A stretch of 64,000 nt of DNA, from contig NC_073306.1 in the NCBI RefSeq assembly GCF_027595985.1, forward strand, positions 196,057,500-196,121,499, read 5' to 3'. The position numbers and the translations under genes are program-made. The notes beneath the pieces are model-generated. The model was not told the origin of the DNA. It saw nothing but the letters and a program-made list of their open reading frames with translations, and did not search any database. Shown piece by piece: positions 11,228 to 21,895 of the stretch (position 1 is the stretch's first letter; every line of letters starts with the position of its first letter). This DNA comes from Sorex araneus (taxonomy: Eukaryota > Chordata > Mammalia > Eulipotyphla > Soricidae).

Positions 11228-13725
11228 GCCCTTGTTCCCACATTAGTGCTGGATCTGGCCCATGCCAATTCCCATCCAATGGATCTTTCCATTTTACAAG
11301 AGGATGGCTTTTTTTTTATTTTCTATGTTTTTTTGCCCACAGCTTCTGTGCTGGGGTATATCTATATTTATCAAAAGTCAAAAAATGTAAAACAAAAGGT
11401 GAATGATTTAGTAAATTCCTAGGTTGTTGGGGATATCACTCCCCCTTTTCTATTCTTTGCAACTGATTTGTAAGAGTTTGATGTGCACTCTCAACAATAC
11501 CTTGTCCTTGAGGATTGCACAGAATACCCGTTTTATGGGCAACATTCATGTGCACAAAAAGATTGACAACTTTTTCTGGTATAACCAGGGCCATTATCTG
11601 TTTTTATTTGTCTTGGAGTATTCATAACTGCAAAACAAGCCAAACAATGTGCTATTCAATGTTTACCAGCTTCACCTGTTTTTAAAGTAGCATGTAAAAA
11701 TCCTGAATAAGTACTTATGGTGATATGAACATTGCAAAGATTGCCAAAAGTATGAATATGAGTGACATCCATTTGCCACAATACATTGGGTAAAATACCT
11801 CTAGGATTAATCCCATAATGAGGCAATAAAGGTAGTAAAGGACATTCTGAACATTGTTTAACAATTTGTCTGGCAACTTCTCTAGGAGTATGAAACTGCT
11901 GACAAAGGCTCCTGCTATTTTGATGGTGAAGTTTATGGGAGCACAAAGCAGCTTGAGCTTGAGAAAAGAATATTTGAGTTGCCTTATCAGCCAAAGCATT
12001 TCCTTCCAAAAGAGGTTCAGGAAGGCCAGTATGTGCGTGAAAATATCCAAAATAACACGGATAAGATCGCTGACTAATGACAGTCTGAATTTAAAGAAAT
12101 CCTGTACAAGATGACTAGAACTTCCAATATATGGAACAGTTGCAATAACAAGTAAGGCTTGCACCACATACTGACTATCAGAATAAAGATTAAAGGGCAC
12201 TTTATTAAATAATTTAGGAGCCTGAAGTACAGCATAAAGTTCAGTTTCTTGGGCAGAAGTGCAATCTATCTGCCAAACTTTAGTGCCAGGGTTTGTTCAA
12301 GCCATGGCACCGCCATTAGAAGACCCATCAGTGAAAATTAAGCAAGCATTAATAATAGGCTGTTGAACTGTATCATGAGGAAATATAAGGGAATGAGTCA
12401 CCATAAAATGTAAAATTTTGTCCTGTGGCAAATGATTAGTAATAATACCTAGATAATTTGCTAAGGCAATGGCCCATGAATCTAAAAACTGATTCAACCA
12501 ATATTCCTTGTCTTCATTAAAGGGAATTCCAATTGTTCCTGGGTCTTTTCCAAAATATAAACGAGATTGTTTTTTACCCAAAGCAATTAAAGCAATAACC
12601 ATTTCATAGTAAGGAGTTAAAACTTTCTGAGGAGAGGCTTGTAAATGAATCCACACAAAAAAGCTTATCCTGATATAGTACTGCTGTAGGAGTATGGGAA
12701 GTCGGTAGGACATATAAGGTCCATGGACGAGTGTAATCGAGTGTAATCACAACATCCAATGGATTGAGTCACAATTGCTTGTTCAACTAATTTTAATGCC
12801 TCTCAGCCTTTAGGAGTTATGTCTGAGAAGAATTAGGATCCGAATTTCCTTTAAGAATATCAAACAGTGGCTTAAGCAAGCCAGTAATTAAACACAAAGA
12901 AGGCCTAATCCAGTTCATATCTCCGAGAAGCTTTTGAAAATCATTCAAAGTACATAAATTATCTTTTCTAAGACTTAATTTTTGCATTTTAACCCTATCT
13001 GTAAATAGCTGATAACCTAAATAAGAATAACACTCCTTGCGTTGTACTTTCTCGGGAGCAACAGAAAGTCCAGCTTGAGTTAAACAAACTGTTAATTTTC
13101 CAAAAATAGCTAATAATTGATTTTCATCAGTATGAGCAATTAGTATATCATCCGTATAATGAATAATATAGCCAGCTGGATGTTGCTTTCTAACTGAATA
13201 ACTTATGCTACAAACTTTTGACACAAGGTGAAACAATTAGTCATTCCCTGAGGCAAGACTTTTCCATGATATTTTTCATAGACTATTTAAAATGTGTTGC
13301 AGGGACACTAAAAGCAAAGCGAGGACAATCCTTGGGAAATAAAGGAATAGTATAGAAACGATCTTTTAAATCTATAATAATTTTATAAGTATTAGCTGGA
13401 ATAGCAGAAGGCACAGGTAAACCAGGCTGTAAAGCGCCCATCTGCTCCATAGTTTCATTAACTTTTCTCAAATCTTGCAGCAATTTCCGTTTTCCCTTAA
13501 TAACAAATATAGGAGAATTCCAAGGTGAGTTAGAAGGTTCAATATGTCCTAATTGCAGCTGTTAGTACACCAGCTGTTGGGCAGCAATAATCTTTTCTTG
13601 TGAGAGGGGCCACTGAGCAACCCACACGGGCACATCAGCCTTCCACTTAATAGCAGCAGCATGATTGCAGGACGATCCAAGGTCCCCCCTAAAAAGGCAA
13701 TTTTTTTAGGTCAGGGTGCTTGGGG
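11049..13725 (-). pseudogene. pol: Endogenous retroviral pol (reverse transcriptase, RNase H, integrase), broken
   Basis: RT: a stop at 13562-13564, then LLQDLRKVN and [13 protein letters not shown] in 13283-13483; after a frame change the 12817-13236 frame holds the catalytic YTDD (13147-13158) and YLGYQL. RNase H: IFTDGSSNGG at the end of the 12297-12713 frame, a TGA at 12297-12299, then QETELYAV and YSDSQYVVQA in the same frame, so the D-E-D acidic residues remain readable. Integrase (12009-11656 and on): the zinc-binding H25-X3-H29 and C53-X2-C56 are complete and WQMDVTH supplies the first catalytic Asp (about 11767-11769). A TGA at 11656-11658 follows, then TDNGP and a Glu in GIVESAHQTL. 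The C-terminal GPDPALMWEQGHVYVF lies at 11200-11260. At least three frame changes and several stops make it non-functional. An A7 run on the minus strand (13701-13707) lies where a pro-pol frameshift site could be. Confidence 0.92.
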
Positions 13726-13751
13726 AACATATAAGAACAAGTCCATATCTT

Positions 13752-14520
13752 TCATAATGTCTCGGCCCCATAGGTTGACGGGAAGGTTGGGAAGTACATA
13801 AGGTTGAAAATAGCCCTTACATCCCTCATCATCTTCCCAAGGGAAAAGACCAGAGCTCTGTTCAGGGAAGGATGCCAGCCTAGGCCCTGTGAGCTTGAAA
13901 AGGCAACTTGTTTAGGCCAGGAGTCAAGCAAAGGCTCGAGGGCTATTACTGAAATATCAGCACCCGCGTCTAAGAGTCCCTTAAAACGTTTGCCTTGAAT
14001 GTTCAAATGAAGCTCGGGGCGCTCTTCTCGAACATTCTGAATCCAATATACGGCCGAAGACCCAACGCCAGCTCTCCCTCTGTCTTGAGTAGACACGACT
14101 CCTCCTCCCGTGAGACAGGGTAGCAGTCCCAACGGTGCAATTCTCTGGCCTGCATTAATTACATGGACAGATGAGGGAGAATTCGTCAAAATTGTTATTT
14201 CCCTTTGGTAATCTGAATCAATAATTCCAGGAATAATAGAAAGACCTTTGAAAGCAGAGCTACCACATCCAATCAAAAGACCGACTGTACCAGGAGGCAA
14301 AGGTCCGTCCACTCCCGTAGGCAGAGCCTGGGGTCCCATTTCGGGAGTTAAAACTGTGTAGGGACGGACACTGAGGTCCCAGCCTGCAGGGCCTGGGGCT
14401 GGCCCCTCCTTCCAGGGTTTCCCGGAGGCGGCAGCGGGTTGCTATGGATATCTGTAGTAGATACAGCCTCTCGCCCAGTAGTGGCCTCTAAGGCATCGAG
14501 GGCAAAGTCCTGGTCCTTGT
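13752..14520 (-). pseudogene. pro: Endogenous retroviral dUTPase-protease (pro), broken
   Basis: One long frame from the nucleocapsid-like end (CPRCLRGHYWARGC at about 14463-14504) into a dUTPase domain. Visible motifs are PGTVGLLIGCGSS, PGIIDSDYQREI and GQRIAPL (about 14120-14300). The aspartic protease follows: the active-site triplet, usually DTG or DSG, reads DAG at 13962-13970 within GLLDAGADISVI. Past about 13870 the frame no longer matches the protease C-terminus, which continues in another frame, so a frameshift lies there. Betaretroviruses typically carry dUTPase fused ahead of protease in this frame, which supports the class assignment. In an active virus the protease would process Gag and Gag-Pol; this copy would be inactive even without the frameshift because of the missing Thr/Ser. 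Confidence 0.9.
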
Positions 14521-14549
14521 TTATCTGTTTGCCTCCGGGGTCCTCAGGA

Positions 14550-16235
14550 TATCTTTGAGGACATCAGGCAGCAGTGTGACACGCTTTCCCAGCAAGTAAA
14601 GCAGGAACCTGGTGCACCTGACACTCGTCTGCGGCCCATATCCTTTCCACGTCCCCTTTGCTGCTGAAATAGTACTTATTTAACTGTTTTTTCCTTGCAC
14701 AGCAGCAGTCATGCCCAGACCCTGGACATAAGCAGGTCCAATATCTGCACATCTGCGTATATAGTCGGCCAAATTTCCTTTTTTTCCTATAAGGACCCAA
14801 TGCTGCTCTGCACGCGCTGTTAGCATTCTCCTAAGCCAATTGTTTAACTGACACTGTAGCTGCATGCTCATCAGGAATAACCTACCTGCCGCGTCGAGAA
14901 GGAGGCTCATCAGGACCCTGTCTGACTTTAGATAATCCTTCTGATTTCCTGTTAGGGCAGGGCAATTTCTTCCACGCTCTGCACGCTGCCTCCGCGATTT
15001 GAGGATAAGCCGCTGGAGGATAATTTAACGGCGCTCGATTATCAATATATTGCCCTTCGCCAATCAACATATCATAAGAAACCCCTATATTTTGAACTCT
15101 ATTTTGCTGAGCATATCCTGCACAAATCTCAATGTAATCCGATTTCCATAACAAATAATCTCCCCCAGACAAACATGCCTTCGCCAGCTGCTTGCAGTCA
15201 TTTGACATGAAAGCCTGAGACAGGATTCCTTCCAGCATTGGGACTGTGAGTGGGGTAGTGGGCCCCTACTGAGCGCGAGCCTGCTTGAATTCCTTGAGTT
15301 GCTTGAAAGGAATCATATCATGATATCTTTGACCCGTGGCCTGAGGAGTGAAGATGGGAAAGTTGTGAACTTCCTGAACATTCTCTCCTTGTTCTTTCGC
15401 TTTTAATGTCCCTCTCTGCATAGGGCTCAATTGCTGTTCAGAAGCTGGCTGGGCGAAATTAATTAGTGTTGGTTCCAGGGGATCAATAATTGGATCCAAG
15501 CCTGCTACAACTGAGGGAGACGGTGGCGGTGGCAAAAGATTCTTGCCAGGTTCCTCTACGTAAGGAGGAGAAAAATTAGATTTTAAAACAACAGGCTGTT
15601 CAACAGTATTTAATAATTTACAAAAAGTTTTTTCTAGATTAGCTAAGCCCTCTTTTAGAAACATCTCTGTATCCTGCATATCAGTCTCTGACTTTTGAGT
15701 ACTGTCTGACTTTTGAGTACCTTCCTTCTTTCACTGCCGAATTCATGAAAACTTTCTAGGACCGTGCATTAGAATTATTAGAATTATGATATCGCGCAGC
15801 CTCCTGTTCTAATTCTTCTTGATCTAAAGGATCTAACACCTCATTATCCGATTCCTCACTTTCTTCCTTCAAGGCTGCCGATTCTATACATAATGAGTGG
15901 TAAGGATTCTCTGGAGCAGTCGCTATTAGTGGCAGCGACTCCCTACCAAGTTCCTCCTGAGGCGGACCCAGATTATCCTTTATGACTGACCAAAGTGAGA
16001 CAGCAAAAATAGGCATTTTTCCAGGTCCCAGGGTATCCAAATATTCCTGGGGCCTGTTCCCTACCTGTTTCCAAGTTTCACCATTAATAGTTCCATCCGC
16101 AGGGAAGGCGGGATATATTTCGTTAATAAAATTTTAAAATATATGTAATTGCTTAGTACTAATTTTTATTCCTCTATCTCTCAAGATAGTTTTCAACCTC
16201 TGGACAAAAATTTGCTTACTTGAATGTTGACCCAT
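14550..16235 (-). pseudogene. gag: Endogenous retroviral gag, broken
   Basis: Starts at ATG 16235-16233 (MGQHSSKQIFVQ..., an MGQ myristoylation-type N-terminus as in betaretroviral matrix). An in-frame TAA sits at codon 34 (16136-16134). The frame then runs through a matrix-like part to a stop at 15756. After a frame change, 15679-15266 holds a proline-rich segment (LLPPPPSPSVV). A TAG at 15268-15266 falls at the start of the capsid C-terminal half, and the frame continues as 15238-14882 with LAKACLSGGDYLLWKS. The major homology region QGPDEP is followed by an apparent deletion and frame change near 14895, after which LLDAAGRL and ADYIRRCADIGPAYVQGL continue capsid (14910-14680). Two cysteine-rich nucleocapsid motifs, CFTCWESVSHCC and CPRCLRGHYWARGC, are recognisable but altered from CX2CX4HX4C. 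Confidence 0.9.
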
Positions 16236-16346
16236 AGATTCCGCTTACTCTCCACAAAATCCGTCCTGCTTCGGACTTCTCTACCTTAATCCACGGTTGC
16301 CTTATCTTCTCCAGGTGACTCACACACTTTGGTACCTCAAGCCCTG
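16236..16346 (-). other. Proviral leader between 5' LTR and gag
   Basis: About 110 bp. The primer binding site should begin next to the LTR edge with TGG, but the minus strand reads 'cagggcttgaggtaccaaag' there and matches no tRNA 3' end I recognise. 'GATTAAGGTAGAG' could be a weak splice donor for the env message; this is inference only. Confidence 0.5.
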
Positions 16347-16918
16347 TGTTCGGGGGCCAGCCAGCCTACAGTCTACAGTCTGAACTGGTCTGAACTGGCG
16401 GAGAGGGAAGGTGAGGATCTTAAAGAGACAACACAAGTGGTTGAGAGGGCTGAGTTCTCATGGGACAGCAGCATTGATCTTTATTTCAGGCAGCCTTTGA
16501 TACATCTCTATCAGGAACTTGGCAGGTAAAATCATTCATAGTTATTCATAATCATTACAAAAAGCACATGTTTTTGATTATAACAAAGGTGAGGAACATA
16601 GTAGAGTGGAAAATGACTTGTTCCTAAGTCAATAATACATAGAAAAACAATCTAATTATTCCTGTACTTTCCCATAATTGCAAGAGGTGTAATTTCCTCA
16701 GAATCAAAATACATCTATTTCTTATTAACTTTCTTGCAGACTAGGAATGGTGAACTCTTAAAGAGAACTACAGGCTTAGTTTGGTGACACAATGGCCACT
16801 CCACATATGAGGGGTAAGGGGTGGCGGGACAGAGAGCTATGCCAAGTATTCCTGGCCCTCGTTTGAGGCAGCTCCCAGGACTATCTATGTCCACTTAAGG
16901 ACCCTGCATGGGCAGGCA
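16347..16918 (-). repeat. Proviral 5' LTR
   Basis: About 572 bp beginning TGTTCGGGGGCC and ending GGGCAGGCA on the plus strand. It pairs with 8845-9367 at roughly one difference per 15 bases plus small indels. The AATAAA signal is kept (16480-16485, minus strand) but the TATA box reads TATCAAA (16497-16503). Confidence 0.92.
16480..16485 (-). terminator. Poly(A) signal AATAAA in the 5' LTR
   Basis: TTTATT on the plus strand, the same position in the LTR as 8953-8958. Confidence 0.6.
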
Positions 16919-17620
16919 GCTCCTAGCAGTTAGGGGTGGAGAAGTCAAGAATGTGCCCCTTACCTTTCCCTATATGATAAGAGGGCAGAAAGCTTAATCA
17001 AGCATTGTTATTTACACCACATTGCAAGTGTATCTCAAGATACCAGCCCCAATTTATTCATCACTCCAGCAGTCACTAGCCTGTCACCCGCCTTCCTAAA
17101 ATATAGGCTTTCCTGTTTTCTTCTCTATAAAACTTCCTTCTCATGTCTCTGCAGAAAAGATGGTTCTTCGAGGACAGGAACCTGCCAGAGTATTGCCAAG
17201 AAAGCTCCGTCTGGATACCACCGTGTTCCTCTTCTGATTGGCTGGTAAGTGGATCATGGAAGTGAGACTTCACAGTTTTACCCATACTCAATTTTAGAGC
17301 CAATTTCTAGCTTCTTTTCATTGTTCCAGTTCAAATTCTCGCTGAAACATTCACTAAAGTAAAAATCTTGGGCAGAGCACTAATTCTCTGAGTCTTAACT
17401 TCATTATGTATTTGATAAGAATCAACTCTGTATTGCAGTATTGCCATATTAACCAAAAAATTGTATTTGAAAGAGTTTTTAGCATATGTGAATTTCCACT
17501 CCTTTATAATTTCTACGACCAGCTTCTTCCTTCATTAAAAAAAAAAACCTGCTGGTATTCAAGAGGAAAATTTAGATTATTTAGATGCCCATAATATGGT
17601 TGACATCCAAGAAAATTCTT
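16919..17620. other. Provirus right flank, possible old LTR
   Basis: No gene. The 17100-17260 part has 'tctataaaacttcc' about 20 bp before 'catgtctctgcag' and later 'ctgattggctgg', a pattern that could be a promoter-like piece of another decayed LTR. I cannot name a family; treat as unassigned. Confidence 0.3.
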
Positions 17621-17624
17621 TAGG

Positions 17625-17795
17625 GCAGGAGACATGCGCAGTGAGTAGAGCATGTGCCTTGCATGTGGCCAACCTGTGGGTTGGATCCCTGGCACCCCAT
17701 AAGGTGCCCCAAACACTACCAGGAGTGATCCTTGAGGGCAGAGTCAGGATTAAGCCCTGAGCACAGCTGGGTGTGCCTCCCCTTTCCCCACAAAA
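17625..17795 (+). repeat. Shrew-type SINE, A-tail type
   Basis: 'gtgagtagagcatgtgccttgcatgtggcc' head, altered B box 'gggttggatccc', body ending 'gcacagctgggtgtgcctcccc'. Diverged. Confidence 0.8.
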
Positions 17796-18339
17796 ACAAA
17801 TTTTATGATCATTTTCCCATTCTGTCCATTGGACTCTGTGATGCCATGAGTAACTTTTAGGCAAAGCTTTTGCAGTCTCTGTAAGAGCAGACACAGGTGG
17901 GCACTTACTGTAGAGAAGGGCTCAGGCTCACAGAGTCTTGTTCTCAAGAAGTGAAAATTGAAAGCAAAGGCCAGGAGACAGGATGGCTAAATTCAGAGAT
18001 TTTATTTAAGAGAAGGGAAAAGAAGGGGAAGAATAGACAGGGAAGCTACCAGTTGAGTTAGGGATTTTCAAGTTTAGGATCGCAGGGGCAGGTGTAACCC
18101 AGTCTGTGCGTATGTGTGTAATAAAACAATTTTATTGATAGAAATGTATTTTGAGAAGTGTAAGGGGAGAGGTAGGCAAGTGATACATGATCATAGAAGC
18201 TTCTCTAGAGTGGAAAAGGCAGAATATGGCTTTTGGGAGAAGGTCCTATATAATTTCTCCAAATTGACTTGACCTGGAATTCTCTGCACCATTTGGATGT
18301 TGTCACAGGGAAAGACTAGGACTCTTGTCTTTATATTCT

Positions 18340-19240
18340 CTTTATATTCTTATCATGACCTTAAATTCTCCTGTTACTTTCCTTTTCTGAGGAGTTCATC
18401 CTTCTCTGGATGGGTCTCCGTTTCATTTCTAAAGAGCTCAGGATTTGTATCTCTAAGAATGTATTCCTCCTCCCTTATAGACTCCATCAGATCTAGGAAA
18501 GTTCTTTTGTTTCATTATTTCCTAAATCTTATTACCAGAACCCCCTATCTATCTGCTTTTATATCCTTTAACCAGAGGTGTGTAGCACTGTAGCACTGTC
18601 ACTGTCATCCTGTTGTTCATCAATGCTCCAGCGGGCACCAGCAACGTCTCCTTTGGGAGACTTGTTGTTACTGTTTTTGGCATATCAAATATGCCATGGG
18701 GAGCTTGCCAGGCTCTGCCGTGCGGCAGGTGGGATACTCTCGGTAGCTTGCTGGGCTCTCCGAGGGGGATGGAGAAACAGAACCTGAGTCGGCCTCGTGC
18801 AAGGCAAACGTCCTACCGGCTATGCTACCACTCCAGTGTGTATGTGAGCATTTTTCATTGAGTTTAAAGTTAAGATACGGAACAGAGAAGAGCAGGTTAT
18901 GAGCTTCTTATCAAGATAAAAAAAAAACAACAACTTGGATCCTGGATATTATCATGAACTTTTAGTTTCCCTTGAAACTCCTCAATTCCTGAAGGGATCC
19001 ACCCTTCTCTGGTTTCTCCCTTTTGGAGGAGCTCAGTATTTGCATCTCAAAGAAATGTGATCTTAAGGCTATTTCAGAGCAGTTACCTGGTCACTTCTTT
19101 TAATCACATTTTGGTTTCCTTAGATGGAAAAACACATTGTCAAGGAGGTCTCCATCTATCTGCCTACAACATTGTGTCCAAAATAAATGCTCAGTATTGC
19201 TCAGAAATGGATGGTCCCATAGTTTTATTTGAAAAATAAG
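18340..19240. repeat. Pair of diverged related segments split by a SINE
   Basis: 18370-18580 and 18955-19170 share the order 'gatccacccttctctgg / ttcatccttctctgg', 'ggagctcagtatttgcatctc / agagctcaggatttgtatctc' and 'aatgtgatctt / aatgtattcct', on the same strand about 600 bp apart. They look like an old tandem or LTR-like duplication; family unknown. Confidence 0.5.
18587..18838 (-). repeat. Shrew-type SINE, CAGTG-tail type, full length
   Basis: Tail 'tagcactgtagcactgtcactgtcatcc' at the left, palindrome TGGCATATCAAATATGCCA in the middle, head 'tgctaccactccag' at the right. Confidence 0.92.
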
Positions 19241-19387
19241 AATAAATAACGAGCAAAGCTGTGGTGAATATGTGAAAATCGTAAAAAATTAGCAGTTTTC
19301 ACATATTAGGCAGTTTCCAATTGCAAATAATGAAAACTGCTGCTAATTTCTTCAATAGAAAGTAACTTTAGTTTAGTAATTAACATT

Positions 19388-19556
19388 TTTTTTTTGTTTT
19401 TGGACCACCCTTGGCAGTATTCAGGGCCTATTTCTGGTTCTGTGCATAGGGATCTCTCCTGGCTGTGCTTGGGGGATAACATGGACTATTGGAGATCCAG
19501 CCTCAGTCGACATATGCCAGGCAACTGCCTTATCCACTGCACTATCTCTCCAGCAT
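19388..19556 (-). repeat. Shrew-type SINE, A-tail type
   Basis: Starts with a T-run (the reverse-complement A tail), then 'ggaccacccttggcag' and ends 'ccactgcactatctctccagc' (head). Confidence 0.85.
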
Positions 19557-19896
19557 TAAGATTCTTACAAAAAAATGGGATGATCTGGAAAGGAGTTTCC
19601 AATCGAGTGGCCAATAATGCATATGCCCAGTTAAGAATAAATTAAAATTTAAAATTAATCTGCATTAACACTAATTCAAGTGATTAATAACCACAAGCGA
19701 ATTGTGGCTACCATATTAGACAATATAGATTTATAGAACATATTTCTCAGGAAAATAATATTCACATTTTATTGCAGAGGTTCCCAGACTTTCACTTGCC
19801 ATACACTTTCCGAAAAATATCACTCAGAACTCTTTGGAAATCTACCTTTAATCCCTCCTCCCAACACATACCCTATAAATTATGTTTGTTATAGTT

Positions 19897-20143
19897 TAGG
19901 CCACTGTTGTTGTCATCCCGTTGCTCATCGATTTGCTCGAGTGGGCACCAGTAACGTTTCATTATGAGACTGGTTGTTACTGTTTTTGGCATATTGAATA
20001 CACCACAGGTAGCTTGCCAGGCTCTGCCGTGTGGGCAGGATACTCTTGGTAGCTTGCCAGGCTCTCTGAGAGGGATGGAAGAATCAAACCGAGGTCAGCA
20101 GCGTGCAAGGCAAACGCCCTACCTGCTGTGCTATCGGTCCAGT
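19897..20143 (-). repeat. Shrew-type SINE, CAGTG-tail type
   Basis: 'ccactgttgttgtcatcccg' tail, 'gagtgggcaccagtaacg' and 'cctgctgtgctatcggtccag' head. Slightly diverged. Confidence 0.9.
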
Positions 20144-20518
20144 CCTCACATTTGAAATATATACTTCTTTTATTATGTAATCAATTAATCTAGGTTCTTC
20201 AGAGGAAAAAAAAATACATAGAATCAAAAGTAATGCACATTTACAATAAAGAACTGACTTATTAGTTATGTAGGTTGAAAAGTTCCAAGATTTGTACTTG
20301 GCAAGATCCAGGAGACATGGGAGATACAAGGTGTAGTTCCAGTATGAGATTCATGGCTTGAGCATCAAAAAAAATCATACTGTCTTGTTCCAGTGTGACC
20401 CTGGGCCGACTAGAGTCACCCAAAGGGTCAATGTTTTATATGTGGATTAATGGCTTACAGAGATTGAGGTTCTCATTCAAACTGTCAGGCAGTAGCACTG
20501 TCTGACTTCAAGTTTTTG

Positions 20519-20600
20519 TTTTATTTTATCTTCCATAAAGATAAACAAGAATTTTGTTTATTTTATCTTCCATTTTATCTTTATGGAAGATAAAATAAAA
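20519..20600. repeat. Perfect 27-bp inverted repeat
   Basis: Left arm 20519-20545 and right arm 20574-20600 are exact reverse complements (core ATCTTCCATAAAGAT / ATCTTTATGGAAGAT), separated by 28 bp. The spacer itself holds a direct copy of 'gtttattttatcttcca', so one 20-bp unit appears three times, once inverted. It is followed by an AAAAT-rich run to 20620. Confidence 0.95.
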
Positions 20601-20859
20601 ATAAAATAAAATAAAGATAAAACCAAATGAGGTTGAATGAGGTCCACCTATGAAACTGAGGGCATTCTGCCTTACTCACTCAATTATTGATTCACATGTT
20701 AATCCTACAGAAAAAAATAATAATCTAAACTTATATAGACACACCCAGAATAAAGCTGGGTCAAATATTGAGGTCTTATAAAATTGCCATGTAAACTTAA
20801 CCAGAACACATGGAGTAAGTACTACTCAAAATTCCAAAATCTTCTTGTTTTGTTTTGTT

Positions 20860-21003
20860 CACTGTTGTTGTTTGGGCCATACCTAGTGCTCAGGGCTTAC
20901 TCCTCGTCTGTACTTAGGGGTCACTCCAGGCAGAACTCAGGGGATCATGAGTGCCAGGGACCAAATCCAGGTCGGCCATCTACTGTTTCATTGCACCAGC
21001 CCC
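20860..21003 (-). repeat. Shrew-type SINE, A-tail type
   Basis: 'gggccatacctagtgctcagggcttactcc ... aggggtcactcc ... gaccaaatccaggtcggcc ... ttgcaccagcccc'. Diverged. Confidence 0.8.
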
Positions 21004-21009
21004 CTATCC

Positions 21010-21785
21010 CAATTTCTAAAGCAGTTAAATTATTAATATGTTGTAATTGAATCAAGTTCTCACCTTATCTGTGTTTTCTATGTTCACTATAAATTTCCTC
21101 TAAAAATGAGAAAAATTATTAAATGCAAACATGATAGTTTGTCAAACCAATGATTTAAAGCAAACTCAATGTTATGTAAAACATTGTTTTCAGATTTTGT
21201 ATTTGAAAGTTGATCTTTGTAAAGAAATGCATTTTTGAAACAATACTTAAATGAATAGATTTACTTTATAAGAAATTGTGAGTTTCTTTGGGAATATTGA
21301 AGTAGTATAAATCTGTTTACATAGTGCCTTTAAAAAATTCTTTCGTTCAAAGAATCTATTAAAATATAATGTCACATTATTTGTCTGTGCAATAATTAAG
21401 TAAAAATAATCACAAGTATTGATAAATATAAAAAATATCAAACTTAAAAAGCATTTCTTGGCTGTAAACTTTGACTTTATAAACTCTACTTAAAAAAAAC
21501 GATCACATCATCTCTAGATCAGTTGCTAGCCAATTTTTAATCTAAATTATTCAAGAACACTTTCAACAGTACTGGAAAGAAATGAAGTAAATAAAGGAAG
21601 CACAAAGACTATTTTCATTAATAATTGCAGGCACAGTTAAATGTAAGATTTATTGAATAGCAACTTAAATTCAAAATGAATTTTACTTTTGTGCAGTGTC
21701 ATGTCATAATGTCATAATGTCTTTTTTAAATAGCAATATCACTATTTGTGTAAATTCTGTCTTTGATTGCATGCTTTATATTTTG
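21010..21785. other. Intergenic stretch, nothing recognised
   Basis: AT-rich, no coding region or named repeat seen. Confidence 0.5.
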
Positions 21786-21787
21786 AT

Positions 21788-21895
21788 TCTTTTTTTTTTT
21801 CTATTGAATCACCATGTGGAAAGTTACAAAGCTTTCAGGCTTAAGTCTCAGTTACATAATGCTCTAACACCCATCCCTTCACCAGTATAGGTGTT
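21788..21895 (-). repeat. Short L1-type 3' tail
   Basis: T-run followed by 'ctattgaatcaccatgtgg', 'aagttacaaagctttcaggc' and 'acccatcccttcaccag': the reverse complement of the L1 end also found at 36873-37036 and 41435-41600. Only about 110 bp survive, so very strongly 5' truncated. Confidence 0.8.

Larger units (their letters stand above)
8845..16918 (-). mobile_element. Endogenous retrovirus provirus, class II (betaretrovirus-like), nearly full length, defective
   Basis: About 8.07 kb on the minus strand with the order 5' LTR (16347-16918), gag, dUTPase/protease, pol, env, 3' LTR (8845-9367). The class is shown by a dUTPase domain in the protease frame, an MGQ-type Gag start, an HHCC integrase with a GPDP-type C-terminus overlapping the env leader, and an RPKR cleavage site followed by a hydrophobic stretch in Env. 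Every gene has stops and frame changes as read here, so it cannot encode functional proteins. No SINE or L1 has landed in it, unlike all the DNA around it, which suggests it is younger than most local repeats. I could not find a clear primer binding site at the usual position. Confidence 0.95.

Noticed and set aside
16320..16346. Primer binding site for a named tRNA
   Set aside because: The sequence next to the LTR does not begin with TGG and matches no tRNA 3' end I recognise, so I do not assign one.
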